64,000 nt of DNA from NCBI RefSeq assembly GCF_019970065.1, contig NZ_JAHXYH010000001.1, positions 620,001 to 684,000 on the forward strand. Reading direction: 5' to 3'. The translations under genes and the position numbers were made by a program. The notes under the pieces are model-generated. The model was not told where the DNA came from and made no database searches. It saw only the letters and a program-made list of their open reading frames with translations. Shown piece by piece: positions 17,527 to 26,860 of this stretch. The stretch comes from Chryseobacterium sp. OSA05B. GTDB taxonomy: Bacteria; Bacteroidota; Bacteroidia; Flavobacteriales; Weeksellaceae. Positions within the stretch are counted from its first letter, which is position 1. Each line of letters opens with the position of its first letter.

Positions 17527-18171
17527 CTAAATTGTCCACTGGTCATTCACAACAGCCACCAGATATTGTTTACCCTGAAATTCTTCAAAAACAAAACGGA
17601 TGGTTTTCCAATCCATTTCACCATTCTTTTCAGTACCTTTTATATAGTTTTCGGTGAAGTCTTTGCCGGGATATATTTCCTTTAAATTATTAAGTGAATT
17701 TCCGCCAGCCTGAAATTTGTTTAATGAATATTGTGATCCTGTGAAATCTTTGGAGAAGACCCATTTCGTCAGATAATCATTGATGCTGGCTTTGTAAGGA
17801 TCTCCTGAACCGTCCTGAGCACCCCAGGTAAATAAAGTCTTTGTCGGCTGAAACTTTTCGAAATCTTCTTTAGAAAAATGTTGGTCTTCCTTAGGATTTA
17901 CAAATCCATACATTGAAAAACTGATTCCTTTTTCAGGATGAATGAATGATGTGAAGGTTTTATAATCTTTATTTTTCAAAGCCTGCAGAATTAAATCATT
18001 AGTTGCTTTTACAGCTGCTTCATCTGTTTTCTTCTTCTGTGCCGTGTTTTCAATATTCTTTTCCTTAGCCAGAGCCATAGAATCTACCACGTTGGGAACA
18101 GGCTTTTCCGGGGTTTTCTTACAGCCCGTCAATAGTGCTAATACGAATATTGGAATAATAAGGTTCTTCAT
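17527..18171 (-). CDS. Putative lipoprotein, unknown function
   Basis: The product is 214 residues: leader MKNLIIPIFVLALLTGC with a lipobox (LTGC, Cys17), a Lys/Pro-rich linker, a helical Ala/Lys stretch (about 35-60) and a globular domain containing ALKNKDYKTFTSFIHPEKGISFSMYGFV. The 'LKNKDYKTFTSFIHPEKG' element resembles SnoaL/NTF2-like domains of Bacteroidota lipoproteins, but I cannot assign a family firmly. It ends convergent with the glycosyltransferase and diverges from bdr. Confidence 0.65.
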   Translation of the reverse strand: MKNLIIPIFVLALLTGCKKTPEKPVPNVVDSMALAKEKNIENTAQKKKTDEAAVKATNDLILQALKNKDYKTFTSFIHPEKGISFSMYGFVNPKEDQHFSKEDFEKFQPTKTLFTWGAQDGSGDPYKASINDYLTKWVFSKDFTGSQYSLNKFQAGGNSLNNLKEIYPGKDFTENYIKGTEKNGEMDWKTIRFVFEEFQGKQYLVAVVNDQWTI

Positions 18172-18277
18172 CTTTTCAATTTTTTAATGCTGAAGAAACA
18201 CCAAAACTGGTGCCAATACAATCGTATTCATAGATAAGTTCTGTTGTCTATTTTTCGCTTCATATCGTGGTTTTAAG

Positions 18278-18285
18278 TAAATTTG
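18278..18285 (+). promoter_or_regulatory. Possible -7 box of the bdr promoter
   Basis: TAAATTTG matches the TAnnTTTG -7 consensus but ends only four bases before the ATG at 18290. The -33 triplet at the 20-base spacing is TCG rather than TTG. If used, the transcript would be almost leaderless. Confidence 0.35.
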
Positions 18286-18289
18286 TTCT

Positions 18290-19267
18290 ATGGAAATTTT
18301 AGACATCCTCATCATCGGAGGCGGCCCCATCGGTCTTAATTGTGCCCTTGAAGCCCAGAAAAATAATTTAACCCATCTGATCATAGAAAAAGGAACCATC
18401 GTCAATTCCTTATACAATTACCCTTTATACATGCGTTTTTTCTCTACGGCTGAAAAACTGGAGATAGATGGCATTCCTTTCATTTCTACAGCGCCCAAAC
18501 CCGGACGTCAGGAAGCATTGGAATATTATCAGGGGATTGCAAGACAGAGGGAGGTCAATATCAATCTGTATGAAAGAGTTCTGAAAGTTTCCAAAAGCGG
18601 GAATATTTTTGATATTGAAACGTCAAAAGCAGTTTACAAAGCAAAGAACGTTGTTATTTCCACAGGATTTTATGACATTCCGAATCTGATGAATATTCCC
18701 GGAGAAGACCTTTCAAAAGTGAAGCATTATTATACAGAACCTTATCCTTATGCAAAGCAGAAAGTCGTTGTGGTGGGATCAAGTAATTCTGCAGTAGATG
18801 CAGCCCTAGAAACATATAGAAAAGGAGCCGATGTAACGATGATCATCCGACACTCTGAAATTTCACAAAGTGTCAAATATTGGGTAAAACCGGATATCGA
18901 AAACAGGATTGCCGAAGGAAGTATCAAAGCATATTTTAATTCAGAAATAAAAGAAATCACAGAAAAAACCGTCATTTTTAAAGATAAAAACGGGCAAACC
19001 AATGAAATTGACAATGATTTTGTTTTGGCACTGACCGGATATCTCCCTGATTTTGATTTTCTCAAAAACTCAGGAATAGAACTGCAAGGTGATTGTCTGA
19101 ATCCACTCTATCATCCGGAAACGATGGAGACCAATGTCCCGAATTTATATCTGGCAGGCGTTGTTTGTGGAGGAAAGGATACGCATCTTTGGTTTATTGA
19201 GAACTCGCGTATTCATGCGGAGATGATTGTGGGGAATGTTATTTTAAAAAAAGAACCGAGAGCCTAG
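18290..19267 (+). CDS. ypdA: YpdA/Bdr-family putative bacillithiol disulfide reductase
   Basis: The product is 325 residues with two dinucleotide-binding sites: FAD-binding GGGPIGLNCA (about residues 9-18) and NADPH-binding VVVVGSSNSAVDAAL (about 158-172). The family-typical SLYNYPLYMRFFSTAEKLEIDGIPF follows the FAD site in separate pieces. A C-terminal ALTGYLPDFDFL closes the FAD domain. YpdA enzymes reduce oxidised bacillithiol. Their presence implies bacillithiol use, as known in several Bacteroidota. There is no redox-active CXXC motif, which separates it from thioredoxin reductase. Confidence 0.85.
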   Translation: MEILDILIIGGGPIGLNCALEAQKNNLTHLIIEKGTIVNSLYNYPLYMRFFSTAEKLEIDGIPFISTAPKPGRQEALEYYQGIARQREVNINLYERVLKVSKSGNIFDIETSKAVYKAKNVVISTGFYDIPNLMNIPGEDLSKVKHYYTEPYPYAKQKVVVVGSSNSAVDAALETYRKGADVTMIIRHSEISQSVKYWVKPDIENRIAEGSIKAYFNSEIKEITEKTVIFKDKNGQTNEIDNDFVLALTGYLPDFDFLKNSGIELQGDCLNPLYHPETMETNVPNLYLAGVVCGGKDTHLWFIENSRIHAEMIVGNVILKKEPRA

Positions 19268-19526
19268 AAACAAGATTTAGATGCCAGATTTCAGACATCA
19301 GATATCAGATGTTCTTGTTATACTATACAAAATTCGTTAATCGAAAGATATACGGCTCAACACTATACAGTAACCCTTGCGCCCCTTCTGGTATATTCAA
19401 TGTTTGAATAAAAATCTTTGATTTTTTGAGAACTTATGTGATTTGTTGTTGATACTTTTTCCCACAGATTTTCACTGATGTTTGCGCATATTCTCCTGTA
19501 TAAAAGACACTCTAAACTCTCCAACC
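19268..19526. repeat. Decayed dispersed repeats between bdr and the MFS gene
   Basis: No gene is visible. The bases include cagacatcagatatcagatg, a cacagattttcactgatg block (about 19464-19482) and ctctaaactctccaaccct (about 19510-19528), all resembling degenerate intergenic repeats seen elsewhere in the window (9.9 kb, 34.4 kb, 50.4 kb). Confidence 0.5.
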
Positions 19527-20753
19527 CTAAGACTCTCCCACTCTCTTCTTCAGCATCCACGGGATTACAAAATAAAACCCAAGTGCAATGCCTATCGCTA
19601 GTACACCGGTTCCTATCCATAGCGTATTGAACCCTAGCTTATCTGCAGTCATAGTCCCTACATAAGGTGTAATGATAAAGGCTAAAGCTACGGATATCCC
19701 GTTCATTCCCATGTATGCCCCTTTGTTGTTTTCACCGGAACGTAAAGCGGTTATCGTAGACATAAACGGCAGAGTCCAGATTTCACCGATACACAGCAGC
19801 GTCATGGAAACAATAAGAGTAAGGATGGAATAGTCAAATGCAAGCATTGCATAGGAAATACCGCACAATACAGTTCCTATGAGTAGCGTAAAGGCCAGAC
19901 TGAAATACTTTTCCGCGATCTGTACAAAACCCATTTCAAGCAAAACAATTAGGAAACCGCTATAACCAAGGATATACCCAATATTTTGTTGGCTTAAATG
20001 TGCCGTATCTTTATAGAAAATAGTCAGTGTGCTGAATAACTGGAAAAAACAGATAGAAAACAGCATACAGAAGAAACTGTAAAGCAGGAATTTTCCATCG
20101 CGGTACGGGGAGTTCTCTTTTTTTACAGCAATGGCTTCTTTTACTTTTTTCGGTTTCAATGAGGCAAGCTTATTTCTTTTTCCAAAGAATCTGATGTACA
20201 TCAAACCAGCCAGCAATGCGGCAAGGGCATTACTGAAAAATAAAAATTCATAAGAAATGGCAGATAATATTCCACCCAGTGCTGGACCTATAGAAAACCC
20301 AAGGTTGACAGCCATACGGTTAAGCGAGAAAGCTCTGGTGATATTTTCGGGTTTAGCATATTTAGTGATCGCCACAGAGTTCGCGGGACGGAAAGTTTCG
20401 CTGACAATACTCTGAATCAGAATAATAGCAGCCAGCCCCACTTCTGTTTTAAAAAGCGGAATCAGACAGAACAGAGGTACACTCAGCAGTAAACTCAGGC
20501 TTTGCACACGGTATTCTCCGATTTTATCCGTAATCAAACCTCCAAGCCATGAGCCCAATACGGAACCTATTCCGAAAAAACTCAGAATAATTCCTGAATT
20601 TTCTATACTGAAATGGAGATGACCCGTCATGTACACTCCTAAAAAAGGAAGTACCATAGAACCTGCACGATTGATGAGCATGACCAGCGCCAACATCCAG
20701 CTCTCTTCTGAGAGTCCTTTGAAAGAACTCGTATATACGCTAATTAATTTCAC
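19527..20753 (-). CDS. MFS transporter
   Basis: The product is about 408 residues with 12 predicted membrane helices in two halves separated by a basic loop (FFGKRNKLASLKPKKVKEAIAVKK). The MFS motif A is seen as GSWLGGLITDKIGEYRVQ (loop 2-3). I chose GTG at 20753 (VKLISVYTSSFKGLSEESW); a TTG at 20801 would add 16 residues and there is no upstream ATG. The gene diverges from the AraC regulator that precedes oleate hydratase, so it may export fatty acids or related amphiphiles (inference). The last codons and stop lie inside a dispersed ctctcccactctc repeat. Confidence 0.8.
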   Translation of the reverse strand: MKLISVYTSSFKGLSEESWMLALVMLINRAGSMVLPFLGVYMTGHLHFSIENSGIILSFFGIGSVLGSWLGGLITDKIGEYRVQSLSLLLSVPLFCLIPLFKTEVGLAAIILIQSIVSETFRPANSVAITKYAKPENITRAFSLNRMAVNLGFSIGPALGGILSAISYEFLFFSNALAALLAGLMYIRFFGKRNKLASLKPKKVKEAIAVKKENSPYRDGKFLLYSFFCMLFSICFFQLFSTLTIFYKDTAHLSQQNIGYILGYSGFLIVLLEMGFVQIAEKYFSLAFTLLIGTVLCGISYAMLAFDYSILTLIVSMTLLCIGEIWTLPFMSTITALRSGENNKGAYMGMNGISVALAFIITPYVGTMTADKLGFNTLWIGTGVLAIGIALGFYFVIPWMLKKRVGES

Positions 20754-21011
20754 AATATTATTTTTTGGGGAGACAATCGAGTAAGCTGCAAATTTAAGCA
20801 AATTGGTCCGGAAAGCCCTTTAAAAGGTACTTTTTTTATCAATCACCTCAATAGAGGCAAGAATATACCACTTTGGGATAAAATCAATAAATATTCCACT
20901 CCTAACGTACGATCAGATTTTATAATTTTCGTAAATTGCAGTAACAATGGGATTTTTAAACTTAAAATTATAAAATCATAAGTAAAATTTCAACCTAATC
21001 AATACACACAA

Positions 21012-21890
21012 ATGATAACTTACGAGAATTTACATGATACGCTATCGTTTTACAGTATTGACTGCCGGCAGTCTTATTACATCTCTTCCGGAAATCCTAT
21101 TTTCGATTTTCCTGAGATGCCGTTCCGTATGGATTATTATGCCTTATGCATCTGTACGGCCGGAGATATAAACATTGAAATTGATAATCACAAATACCAG
21201 GTGGATGCCCACTCCTTTCTTGTTGCTGCCCCTTCTACCATCGTCAGGTTTCTGGAGACCAGCAGAGATTTTAAAATGAAACTGCTCTTTTTTGACAAAA
21301 ACTTCCTGATCAAAAATATTTCCGATCCTTTTATCATTGAAAAGATGAATCTGTTTCCGAACGGGTCCTACAGCCTTGTCAAGACGAATGAGAAAAACTC
21401 GGCACTGCTGCAGAATCTCTTAGACTATCTGAAGAAAAAATCCAGAAAACAGGGAAAATTTACCGAAGACATTGTCCGCACCATTATTTTTAATCTGCTC
21501 TTGGAAACCGCTGACATTATGGAAACGGAACATGACAGCCTTGCTGATAAGGAGGAAAGCAAAAAAGATATTTTTCTCAAGTTCAGTCAACTGATCCGGG
21601 AAAATATAAGAAAGGACCGGACGGTTCAGTTCTATGCCGACCAGCTTTTCGTTTCCAGTAAATACCTTATCGAGGTCATTAAAAAGTCAAGCGGCAGAAC
21701 ACCTCACCAGGTCATTGACGAAGCGCTCCTGAAGGAAGCTTATATGATGCTGGGCAGTCCTGACCTGATGATCTCAGAAATTGCTTTTGAACTTCAGTTT
21801 AATTCGGCATCCGCTTTCGGTCGCTTTTTCAAAAAACACACTTCCATCTCCCCTTCTGAGTACAGAAACCGGGAAAATATACAGGTGTGA
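21012..21890 (+). CDS. AraC-family transcriptional regulator
   Basis: The protein is 292 residues. The N-terminal part is a cupin-like sensing domain (YALCICTAGDINIEIDNHKYQV, then HSFLVAAPSTIVRFLE); the C-terminal hundred residues hold the two helix-turn-helix motifs (VQFYADQLFVSSKYLIEVIKKSSGRTP; MISEIAFELQFNSASAFGRFFKKHTSISPSEYR, given here in part). It lies 88 bases upstream of oleate hydratase in the same direction and diverges from the MFS gene, so it probably controls one or both. The ligand may be a fatty acid (inference). Confidence 0.87.
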   Translation: MITYENLHDTLSFYSIDCRQSYYISSGNPIFDFPEMPFRMDYYALCICTAGDINIEIDNHKYQVDAHSFLVAAPSTIVRFLETSRDFKMKLLFFDKNFLIKNISDPFIIEKMNLFPNGSYSLVKTNEKNSALLQNLLDYLKKKSRKQGKFTEDIVRTIIFNLLLETADIMETEHDSLADKEESKKDIFLKFSQLIRENIRKDRTVQFYADQLFVSSKYLIEVIKKSSGRTPHQVIDEALLKEAYMMLGSPDLMISEIAFELQFNSASAFGRFFKKHTSISPSEYRNRENIQV

Positions 21891-21978
21891 GAATTTGGGG
21901 ATAGTAATTCTGACATTAGGGATAGACCCTGCATTTTGAATAGAGGTACCTTTATACTGTTAATTAAAACAATACATA

Positions 21979-23919
21979 ATGAGTACGATCAATTCAAAAT
22001 TCGACCAGGTTTTAAATGCTTCTGAACAATTCGGAAAAGTAAACCACGAACCGGATTCCAGTAAAGAAGTTCAGATTAACACTCCTGAAAAGACGATGCC
22101 TTTTTCAGACCAAATCGGAAACTATCAGCGTAATAAAGGAATTCCTTTAAAATCTTATGAAAACAGTAAAATTTATATTGTAGGGAGCGGTATTGCAGGA
22201 ATGTCTGCAGCTTACTATTTCATCCGTGACGGCCGTGTTCCGGGAAAAAATATTATTTTCCTCGACCAGCTTAATGTAGAGGGCGGCTCATTGGACGGTG
22301 CCGGAAATGCAAAAGACGGCTACATCATCAGAGGCGGACGTGAAATGGACATGACCTATGAAAACTTATGGGATATGTTCCAGGATATTCCTGCCCTTGA
22401 ACTTCCTGCACCATACAGCGTTCTGGACGAATACCGTCTGATTAATGATAATGACCCGAACTATTCCAAAGCAAGACTGATCCACAATCAGGGAGAGATC
22501 CAGGATTTCAGTAAATTCGGACTTGATAAAAAAGACCAGCTGGCCATCGTGAAACTTTTATTAAAGAAAAAAGAGGAGCTTGATGACCTTACGATTGAAG
22601 ATTATTTTGCGGAATCTTTCCTTAACAGTAATTTCTGGTTCTTCTGGCGTTCTATGTTCGCTTTTGAAAACTGGCACAGTTTATTGGAACTGAAACTGTA
22701 TATGCACAGATTCCTTCACGCTATTGACGGAATGAAAGACTTCTCCTGTCTGGTATTCCCGAAATACAATCAGTTTGACACTTACGTTACGCCTTTAAAA
22801 AACTTCCTTGTTGAAAAAGGGGTACAGATCCAGTTTAATACTTTGGTTAAAGATCTCGATATCCACATCAATACGGAGGGAAAAACAGTGGAAGGTATCA
22901 TCACGGAACAGGATGGTAAAGAAGTGAAAATTCCTGTCGGAAAAGAGGATTACGTAATTGTCACAACAGGATCTATGACTGAAAGTACGTTCTATGGCGA
23001 TAATAACACAGCTCCTGAAATCACACTGGACAACAGCAGTGCAGGACAAGGTCCAGGATGGATGCTTTGGAAAAACCTGGCCGCTAAATCAGAAGTCTTC
23101 GGAAAACCTGAAAAATTCTTCAGCAACATTGAAAAATCTTCATGGGAATCTGCTACACTGACTTGCCGACCTTCTGCTTTTACGGAGAAATTAAAAGAAT
23201 TATGTGTGAACGATCCCTATTCTGGAAGAACCGCTACCGGAGGAATTATTACGATCACGGATTCAAACTGGGTAATGAGTTTTACCTGTAACAGACAGCC
23301 GCACTTCCCTACTCAGCCGGATGATATTCTTGTGGTATGGGTATATTCCCTTCTGATGGACAAAGAAGGAAACTACATCAAAAAAACAATGCCTGAATGT
23401 ACCGGAAATGAAATCCTTGCGGAGCTTTGCTATCATTTGGGAATTACAGATCAGCTGGATAACGTGGTGGAAAATACAATTGTACGCATCTCATTCATGC
23501 CGTATATCACTTCTATGTTTATGCCAAGAGCTCAGGGCGACCGTCCGAGAGTAGTTCCAGAAGGCTGTACGAATTTAGGGCTGGTAGGACAGTTTGTAGA
23601 AACAAATAATGATGTGGTCTTCACCATGGAAAGTTCTGTAAGAACGGCAAGAATTGCGGTATATCATCTTCTTAATCTTAATAAACAAGTTCCGGATATC
23701 AACCCGTTACAGTACGACATCCGACATTTGTTAAAGGCTACCCAAGCCCTGAATGACTACAAGCCATTCATAGGGGAAGGTATTTTAAGAAAAGTATTGA
23801 AAGGAAGCTACTTTGAGCATATTCTGGTAGACCGTCCGGAGGAAAAAGAAGAACATGAATCTTTTATTATGGAACAGTTCGGCAGATTTCAGGACTGGAT
23901 CAAAGGAGTAAAAGGATAA
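21979..23919 (+). CDS. ohyA: Oleate hydratase
   Basis: This enzyme hydrates the cis-9 double bond of oleate to (R)-10-hydroxystearate, using FAD as a structural/catalytic cofactor. The product is 646 residues, the length of the Elizabethkingia meningoseptica enzyme, and the key residues fall on the same numbers as I recall: FAD motif GSGIAG (69-74), E122 in GGREMD, Y241 in LKLYMHRF, T436 and N438 in SFTCNRQP. It belongs to the myosin-cross-reactive antigen family and typically detoxifies unsaturated fatty acids at the membrane. The AraC gene just upstream and divergent MFS exporter support a fatty-acid stress locus. Confidence 0.95.
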   Translation: MSTINSKFDQVLNASEQFGKVNHEPDSSKEVQINTPEKTMPFSDQIGNYQRNKGIPLKSYENSKIYIVGSGIAGMSAAYYFIRDGRVPGKNIIFLDQLNVEGGSLDGAGNAKDGYIIRGGREMDMTYENLWDMFQDIPALELPAPYSVLDEYRLINDNDPNYSKARLIHNQGEIQDFSKFGLDKKDQLAIVKLLLKKKEELDDLTIEDYFAESFLNSNFWFFWRSMFAFENWHSLLELKLYMHRFLHAIDGMKDFSCLVFPKYNQFDTYVTPLKNFLVEKGVQIQFNTLVKDLDIHINTEGKTVEGIITEQDGKEVKIPVGKEDYVIVTTGSMTESTFYGDNNTAPEITLDNSSAGQGPGWMLWKNLAAKSEVFGKPEKFFSNIEKSSWESATLTCRPSAFTEKLKELCVNDPYSGRTATGGIITITDSNWVMSFTCNRQPHFPTQPDDILVVWVYSLLMDKEGNYIKKTMPECTGNEILAELCYHLGITDQLDNVVENTIVRISFMPYITSMFMPRAQGDRPRVVPEGCTNLGLVGQFVETNNDVVFTMESSVRTARIAVYHLLNLNKQVPDINPLQYDIRHLLKATQALNDYKPFIGEGILRKVLKGSYFEHILVDRPEEKEEHESFIMEQFGRFQDWIKGVKG

Positions 23920-24016
23920 CATTAAAAGGCTGGAAGAAGGAGGCTGGAAGCTACTATCGTACATCAATTTTCAATAGTTGTTCCAAAATTTGATAACACA
24001 GCCTTAAACAATTAAC

Positions 24017-24053
24017 AAAACCGGGCGGATCATATATCAGTCCGGTTTTCTTA
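24017..24053 (+). terminator. Probable terminator after oleate hydratase
   Basis: Arms aaaaccgg (24017-24024) and ccggtttt (24042-24049) flank a 17-base loop and are followed by a T-rich tract, about 100 bases after the ohyA stop. Confidence 0.55.
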
Positions 24054-24225
24054 TTAAAACTTTAAAAAACAAACCATTACACATAAATATCACTTGATTG
24101 GCATGATCATTTTGCTATTTTATCGTCCGTTCAAGGCTTTAAAATAAGTTTTTGTTTTTAGTTATATTGTTTTTAATTAGTCTAAATAAAGTGATATATA
24201 TCATATGCAAAAATATCTCTATCGA

Positions 24226-24256
24226 TTGGGATTTATAGTCTTATCACCTACATTTG
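24226..24256 (+). promoter_or_regulatory. Bacteroidota-type promoter of the interrupted lipoprotein gene
   Basis: TTG (24226-24228) and TACATTTG (24249-24256) are separated by 20 bases, a full match to TTG-N20-TAnnTTTG. The predicted transcript start lies about 30 bases upstream of the ATG at 24290. The rest of 23920-24289 holds no gene, only a terminator and a short ggctggaag repeat at 23930-23950. Confidence 0.7.
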
Positions 24257-24289
24257 TGCTGTTACATTATAAAACTAAACTATTGTACC

Positions 24290-24952
24290 ATGAAAAAAAT
24301 TAAAATCATTTCATTTGCAGTTTCTGCATTTACATTTTTATTAGCTGCCAATTCGTGCAGTACGGACAGTACAACAATGTCTGAGGAAGCAAACACCAAT
24401 CATATTGCGTCTTCTTCTGCATAAAAAAATGCAGTTGAAGGAGGTCAGATTTATTACTTAAGCCCGGAAGATTTAGCGAAATGCGGTCTGACCAATCTTA
24501 CCAATACTCCTGTGTACAAAAATCAGCTGCCAATACATCACCCGACCATAACTACCCCAAAATGGTATTCGCAGACCCCCAACAGCAATACTTCGCTGCC
24601 AGCAGACGATTGGTATTTTGATGCCCTTCAGAAACACATTACCACTGAATATTTATTACCGGCGGATCTGATCAAATTCAATACTTCAAGTATTACCCAT
24701 CTTGAAAATGATCCCACTATTAAAAAGGCAACCATCAATATTTATCCTAACCAGCCTTATTACGATTTCGTTCCTCAAACCTATATCAGTGCTGCTACTG
24801 CTACTACGGTGATGCATGTGCTGTTTTTGAGAATAGAAGAGTTTATGAAAGGTTATAAAAAACCTTTGGTAGGTATTACGCTTTACATCGAACATACCAT
24901 GTGCGGAGGGTATGCGGGAATGAGTGCAAAACTGTATTATGGTGATATCTAA
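24290..24952 (+). pseudogene. Lipoprotein gene interrupted by an in-frame TAA
   Basis: ATG 24290 begins MKKIKIISFAVSAFTFLLAANSC, a lipoprotein signal (Cys23), then a 44-residue reading frame ends at TAA 24422-24424. The same frame continues without another stop to 24952 and encodes a coherent 176-residue protein (GGQIYYLSPEDLAKCGLTNL, later LEHIEHTMCGGYAG-type C-terminus). Because both parts share one frame, a base substitution, not an indel, created the stop. The promoter upstream and terminator downstream are intact, so loss may be recent. Alternatives: a sequencing error, stop readthrough, or a separate downstream protein from ATG 24512. I do not recognise the family. Confidence 0.65.
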
Positions 24953-24970
24953 TTGATCGTACAAATAATA

Positions 24971-25006
24971 AAACCCCAGCTGAACTGTTTCAGCTGGGGT
25001 TTTTTT
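24971..25006. terminator. Bidirectional terminator between the lipoprotein remnant and glnS
   Basis: A perfect 13-bp stem (24971-24983 with 24990-25002, core ccccagctga) has A and T runs on both sides, so it can end transcripts of the plus-strand gene and of glnS on the minus strand. Confidence 0.85.
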
Positions 25007-25029
25007 ATGTTTTTTATTCCGGATAAAGA

Positions 25030-26703
25030 TTATTCCGGTTTAAAAGAATCTTTCAAAGTTACAGTACGGTTAAATACCAGATTAGAATCCGTAGAATCCT
25101 GGTCTTTTGTAAAGTACCCGATTCTCTGGAACTGTAATGGTTCTCCTACAGCTACATCTTTTAAGCTTGGTTCAGCAAATCCTTTAATCGTAGTTACGGA
25201 TTCCGGATTGATGAAGTTAAGGAAATCTACATCTTTCTCGGCATCAGGCTGCTCTACGGTAAAGAGTTTGTCATAAATCCTCACATCTACCGGGATCGCA
25301 TGAGTAGCAGACACCCAGTGAAGTGTACCTTTTACTTTTCTTAAGCTTTCTTCAGTTCCGCTTCCGGACTTGCTCTTTTCATCATAAGTAGCATAGATTG
25401 TAGTAATCTCACCATTTTCATCCTTCTCTACTCTTTCCGCTTTGATGATGTACGCTGATTTTAAGCGAACTTCTCCACCTAATTTCAGTCTGAAGAATTT
25501 ATTATTCGCTTCCTCTTTAAAGTCTTCTCTTTCGATATATAATTCTCTTGAGAAAGGAACTTCTCTTGTCCCTGCATTTTCCTGTTCAGGATTATTTTCC
25601 GTTTCAAGCCACTCTTCCTTGCCTTCAGGATAGTTTTCAATCACCAGTTTTACAGGATCTACCACTGCCATTACACGTTTCGCTACCTTGTTCAGGTCTT
25701 CACGAACACAGAAATCAAGCAATTGGATCTCGATCAGGTTTTCTCTTTTCGCAACCCCCACTTTTTCAATGAAATTTTTAATAGATGCAGGAGTGAAACC
25801 CTTTCTTCTCATCCCTGAAATCGTAGGCATTCTCGGATCATCCCAGCCTGTCACTGCATTTTCAGCAACCAGTCTCTGTAATTTTCTTTTAGACGTGATC
25901 ATATAAGAGACATTCATCCTAGCGAATTCTCTCTGCTTCGGTGCCACTTTAGATTTGTCGTATACCTGCTCCAGATACCAGTTATAAAGGGGTCTGTGGT
26001 TTTCAAATTCCAATGAACATAATGAGTGTGACACTTGCTCTAAATAATCGGATTCACCATGTGCCCAGTCGTACATAGGATAAATTTTCCATGCTGTTCC
26101 GGTTCTGTGGTGAGGTCTTTTCAGGATTCTGTACATCACAGGATCACGTAAGTTCATATTCGGGGAAACCATATCGATCTGTGCACGAAGAGACATTGAA
26201 CCTTCTTCAAATTCTCCGTTCTTCATTCTTTCAAACAGATCAAGGGATTCTTCTACCGGACGGTTTCTGAACGGCGACTCGATTCCCGGTTCTGCAGGAT
26301 TCTTTCTCTGCTCAGTGATCACTTCAGAAGGCTGCTCATCTACGTAAGCTTTCCCATCCTTAATCATTTGTACGGCCCATTCGTAAAGCTGCTGGAAGTA
26401 GTCGGATGCATATAGCTCTTTATCCCATTTGAAACCTAGCCATTCAACGTCTTTCTTGATAGAATCTACGAATTCCTGTTCTTCTTTCTCAGGGTTCGTA
26501 TCGTCGAAACGAAGGTTTACGGGAGCGTTGTATTTTTCGCCCAGACCAAAGTTGATGCAGATGGCTTTTGTGTGGCCAATATGCAAGTATCCATTGGGTT
26601 CAGGGGGAAAACGGAAACGGATCTGATCTTTATTCAGACCGTTTGCCATATCATCTTCAATAATTTGCTCAATAAAATTGAGTGATTTTTTTTCTTCTTC
26701 CAT
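25030..26703 (-). CDS. glnS: Glutaminyl-tRNA synthetase
   Basis: The enzyme has 557 residues from MEEEKKSLNFIEQIIEDD, charging tRNA-Gln with glutamine. The class I signatures are intact: PPEPNGYLHIGHTKAICIN with HIGH at residues 41-44, and the KMSKS-like MITSKRKLQ. GlnRS-specific elements DWAHGESDYLEQVSHSLCSLEF and the C-terminal anticodon-binding beta-barrels (FFRLKLGGEVRLKSAYIIKAE) are present; length is typical. An upstream start at 26730 would add nine unconserved residues. It is a single-gene unit with its own promoter and terminator. Confidence 0.95.
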   Translation of the reverse strand: MEEEKKSLNFIEQIIEDDMANGLNKDQIRFRFPPEPNGYLHIGHTKAICINFGLGEKYNAPVNLRFDDTNPEKEEQEFVDSIKKDVEWLGFKWDKELYASDYFQQLYEWAVQMIKDGKAYVDEQPSEVITEQRKNPAEPGIESPFRNRPVEESLDLFERMKNGEFEEGSMSLRAQIDMVSPNMNLRDPVMYRILKRPHHRTGTAWKIYPMYDWAHGESDYLEQVSHSLCSLEFENHRPLYNWYLEQVYDKSKVAPKQREFARMNVSYMITSKRKLQRLVAENAVTGWDDPRMPTISGMRRKGFTPASIKNFIEKVGVAKRENLIEIQLLDFCVREDLNKVAKRVMAVVDPVKLVIENYPEGKEEWLETENNPEQENAGTREVPFSRELYIEREDFKEEANNKFFRLKLGGEVRLKSAYIIKAERVEKDENGEITTIYATYDEKSKSGSGTEESLRKVKGTLHWVSATHAIPVDVRIYDKLFTVEQPDAEKDVDFLNFINPESVTTIKGFAEPSLKDVAVGEPLQFQRIGYFTKDQDSTDSNLVFNRTVTLKDSFKPE

Positions 26704-26741
26704 TATTAAATTAGCTTTTATTGTATGCAAAAAAAGTTTGA

Positions 26742-26749
26742 CAAAGTTA
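26742..26749 (-). promoter_or_regulatory. Probable -7 box of the glnS promoter
   Basis: On the minus strand the bases read TAACTTTG, matching TAnnTTTG, about 40 bases upstream of the glnS ATG. The -33 position at the 20-base spacing reads TTT rather than TTG. Confidence 0.45.
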
Positions 26750-26860
26750 CGGAAAATTTAGGGCTTACGAAAATGATAATTTAAAAGCAAAACTGATGAT
26801 AATTCAATATTTTTCATTAATTTAGATCAAACTAAAAACCGTTTGTAAAAATTACTGACT

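Noticed and set aside
24953..25276. 107-codon ORF over the end of glnS
   Set aside because: Antisense to GlnRS, and crosses a terminator.
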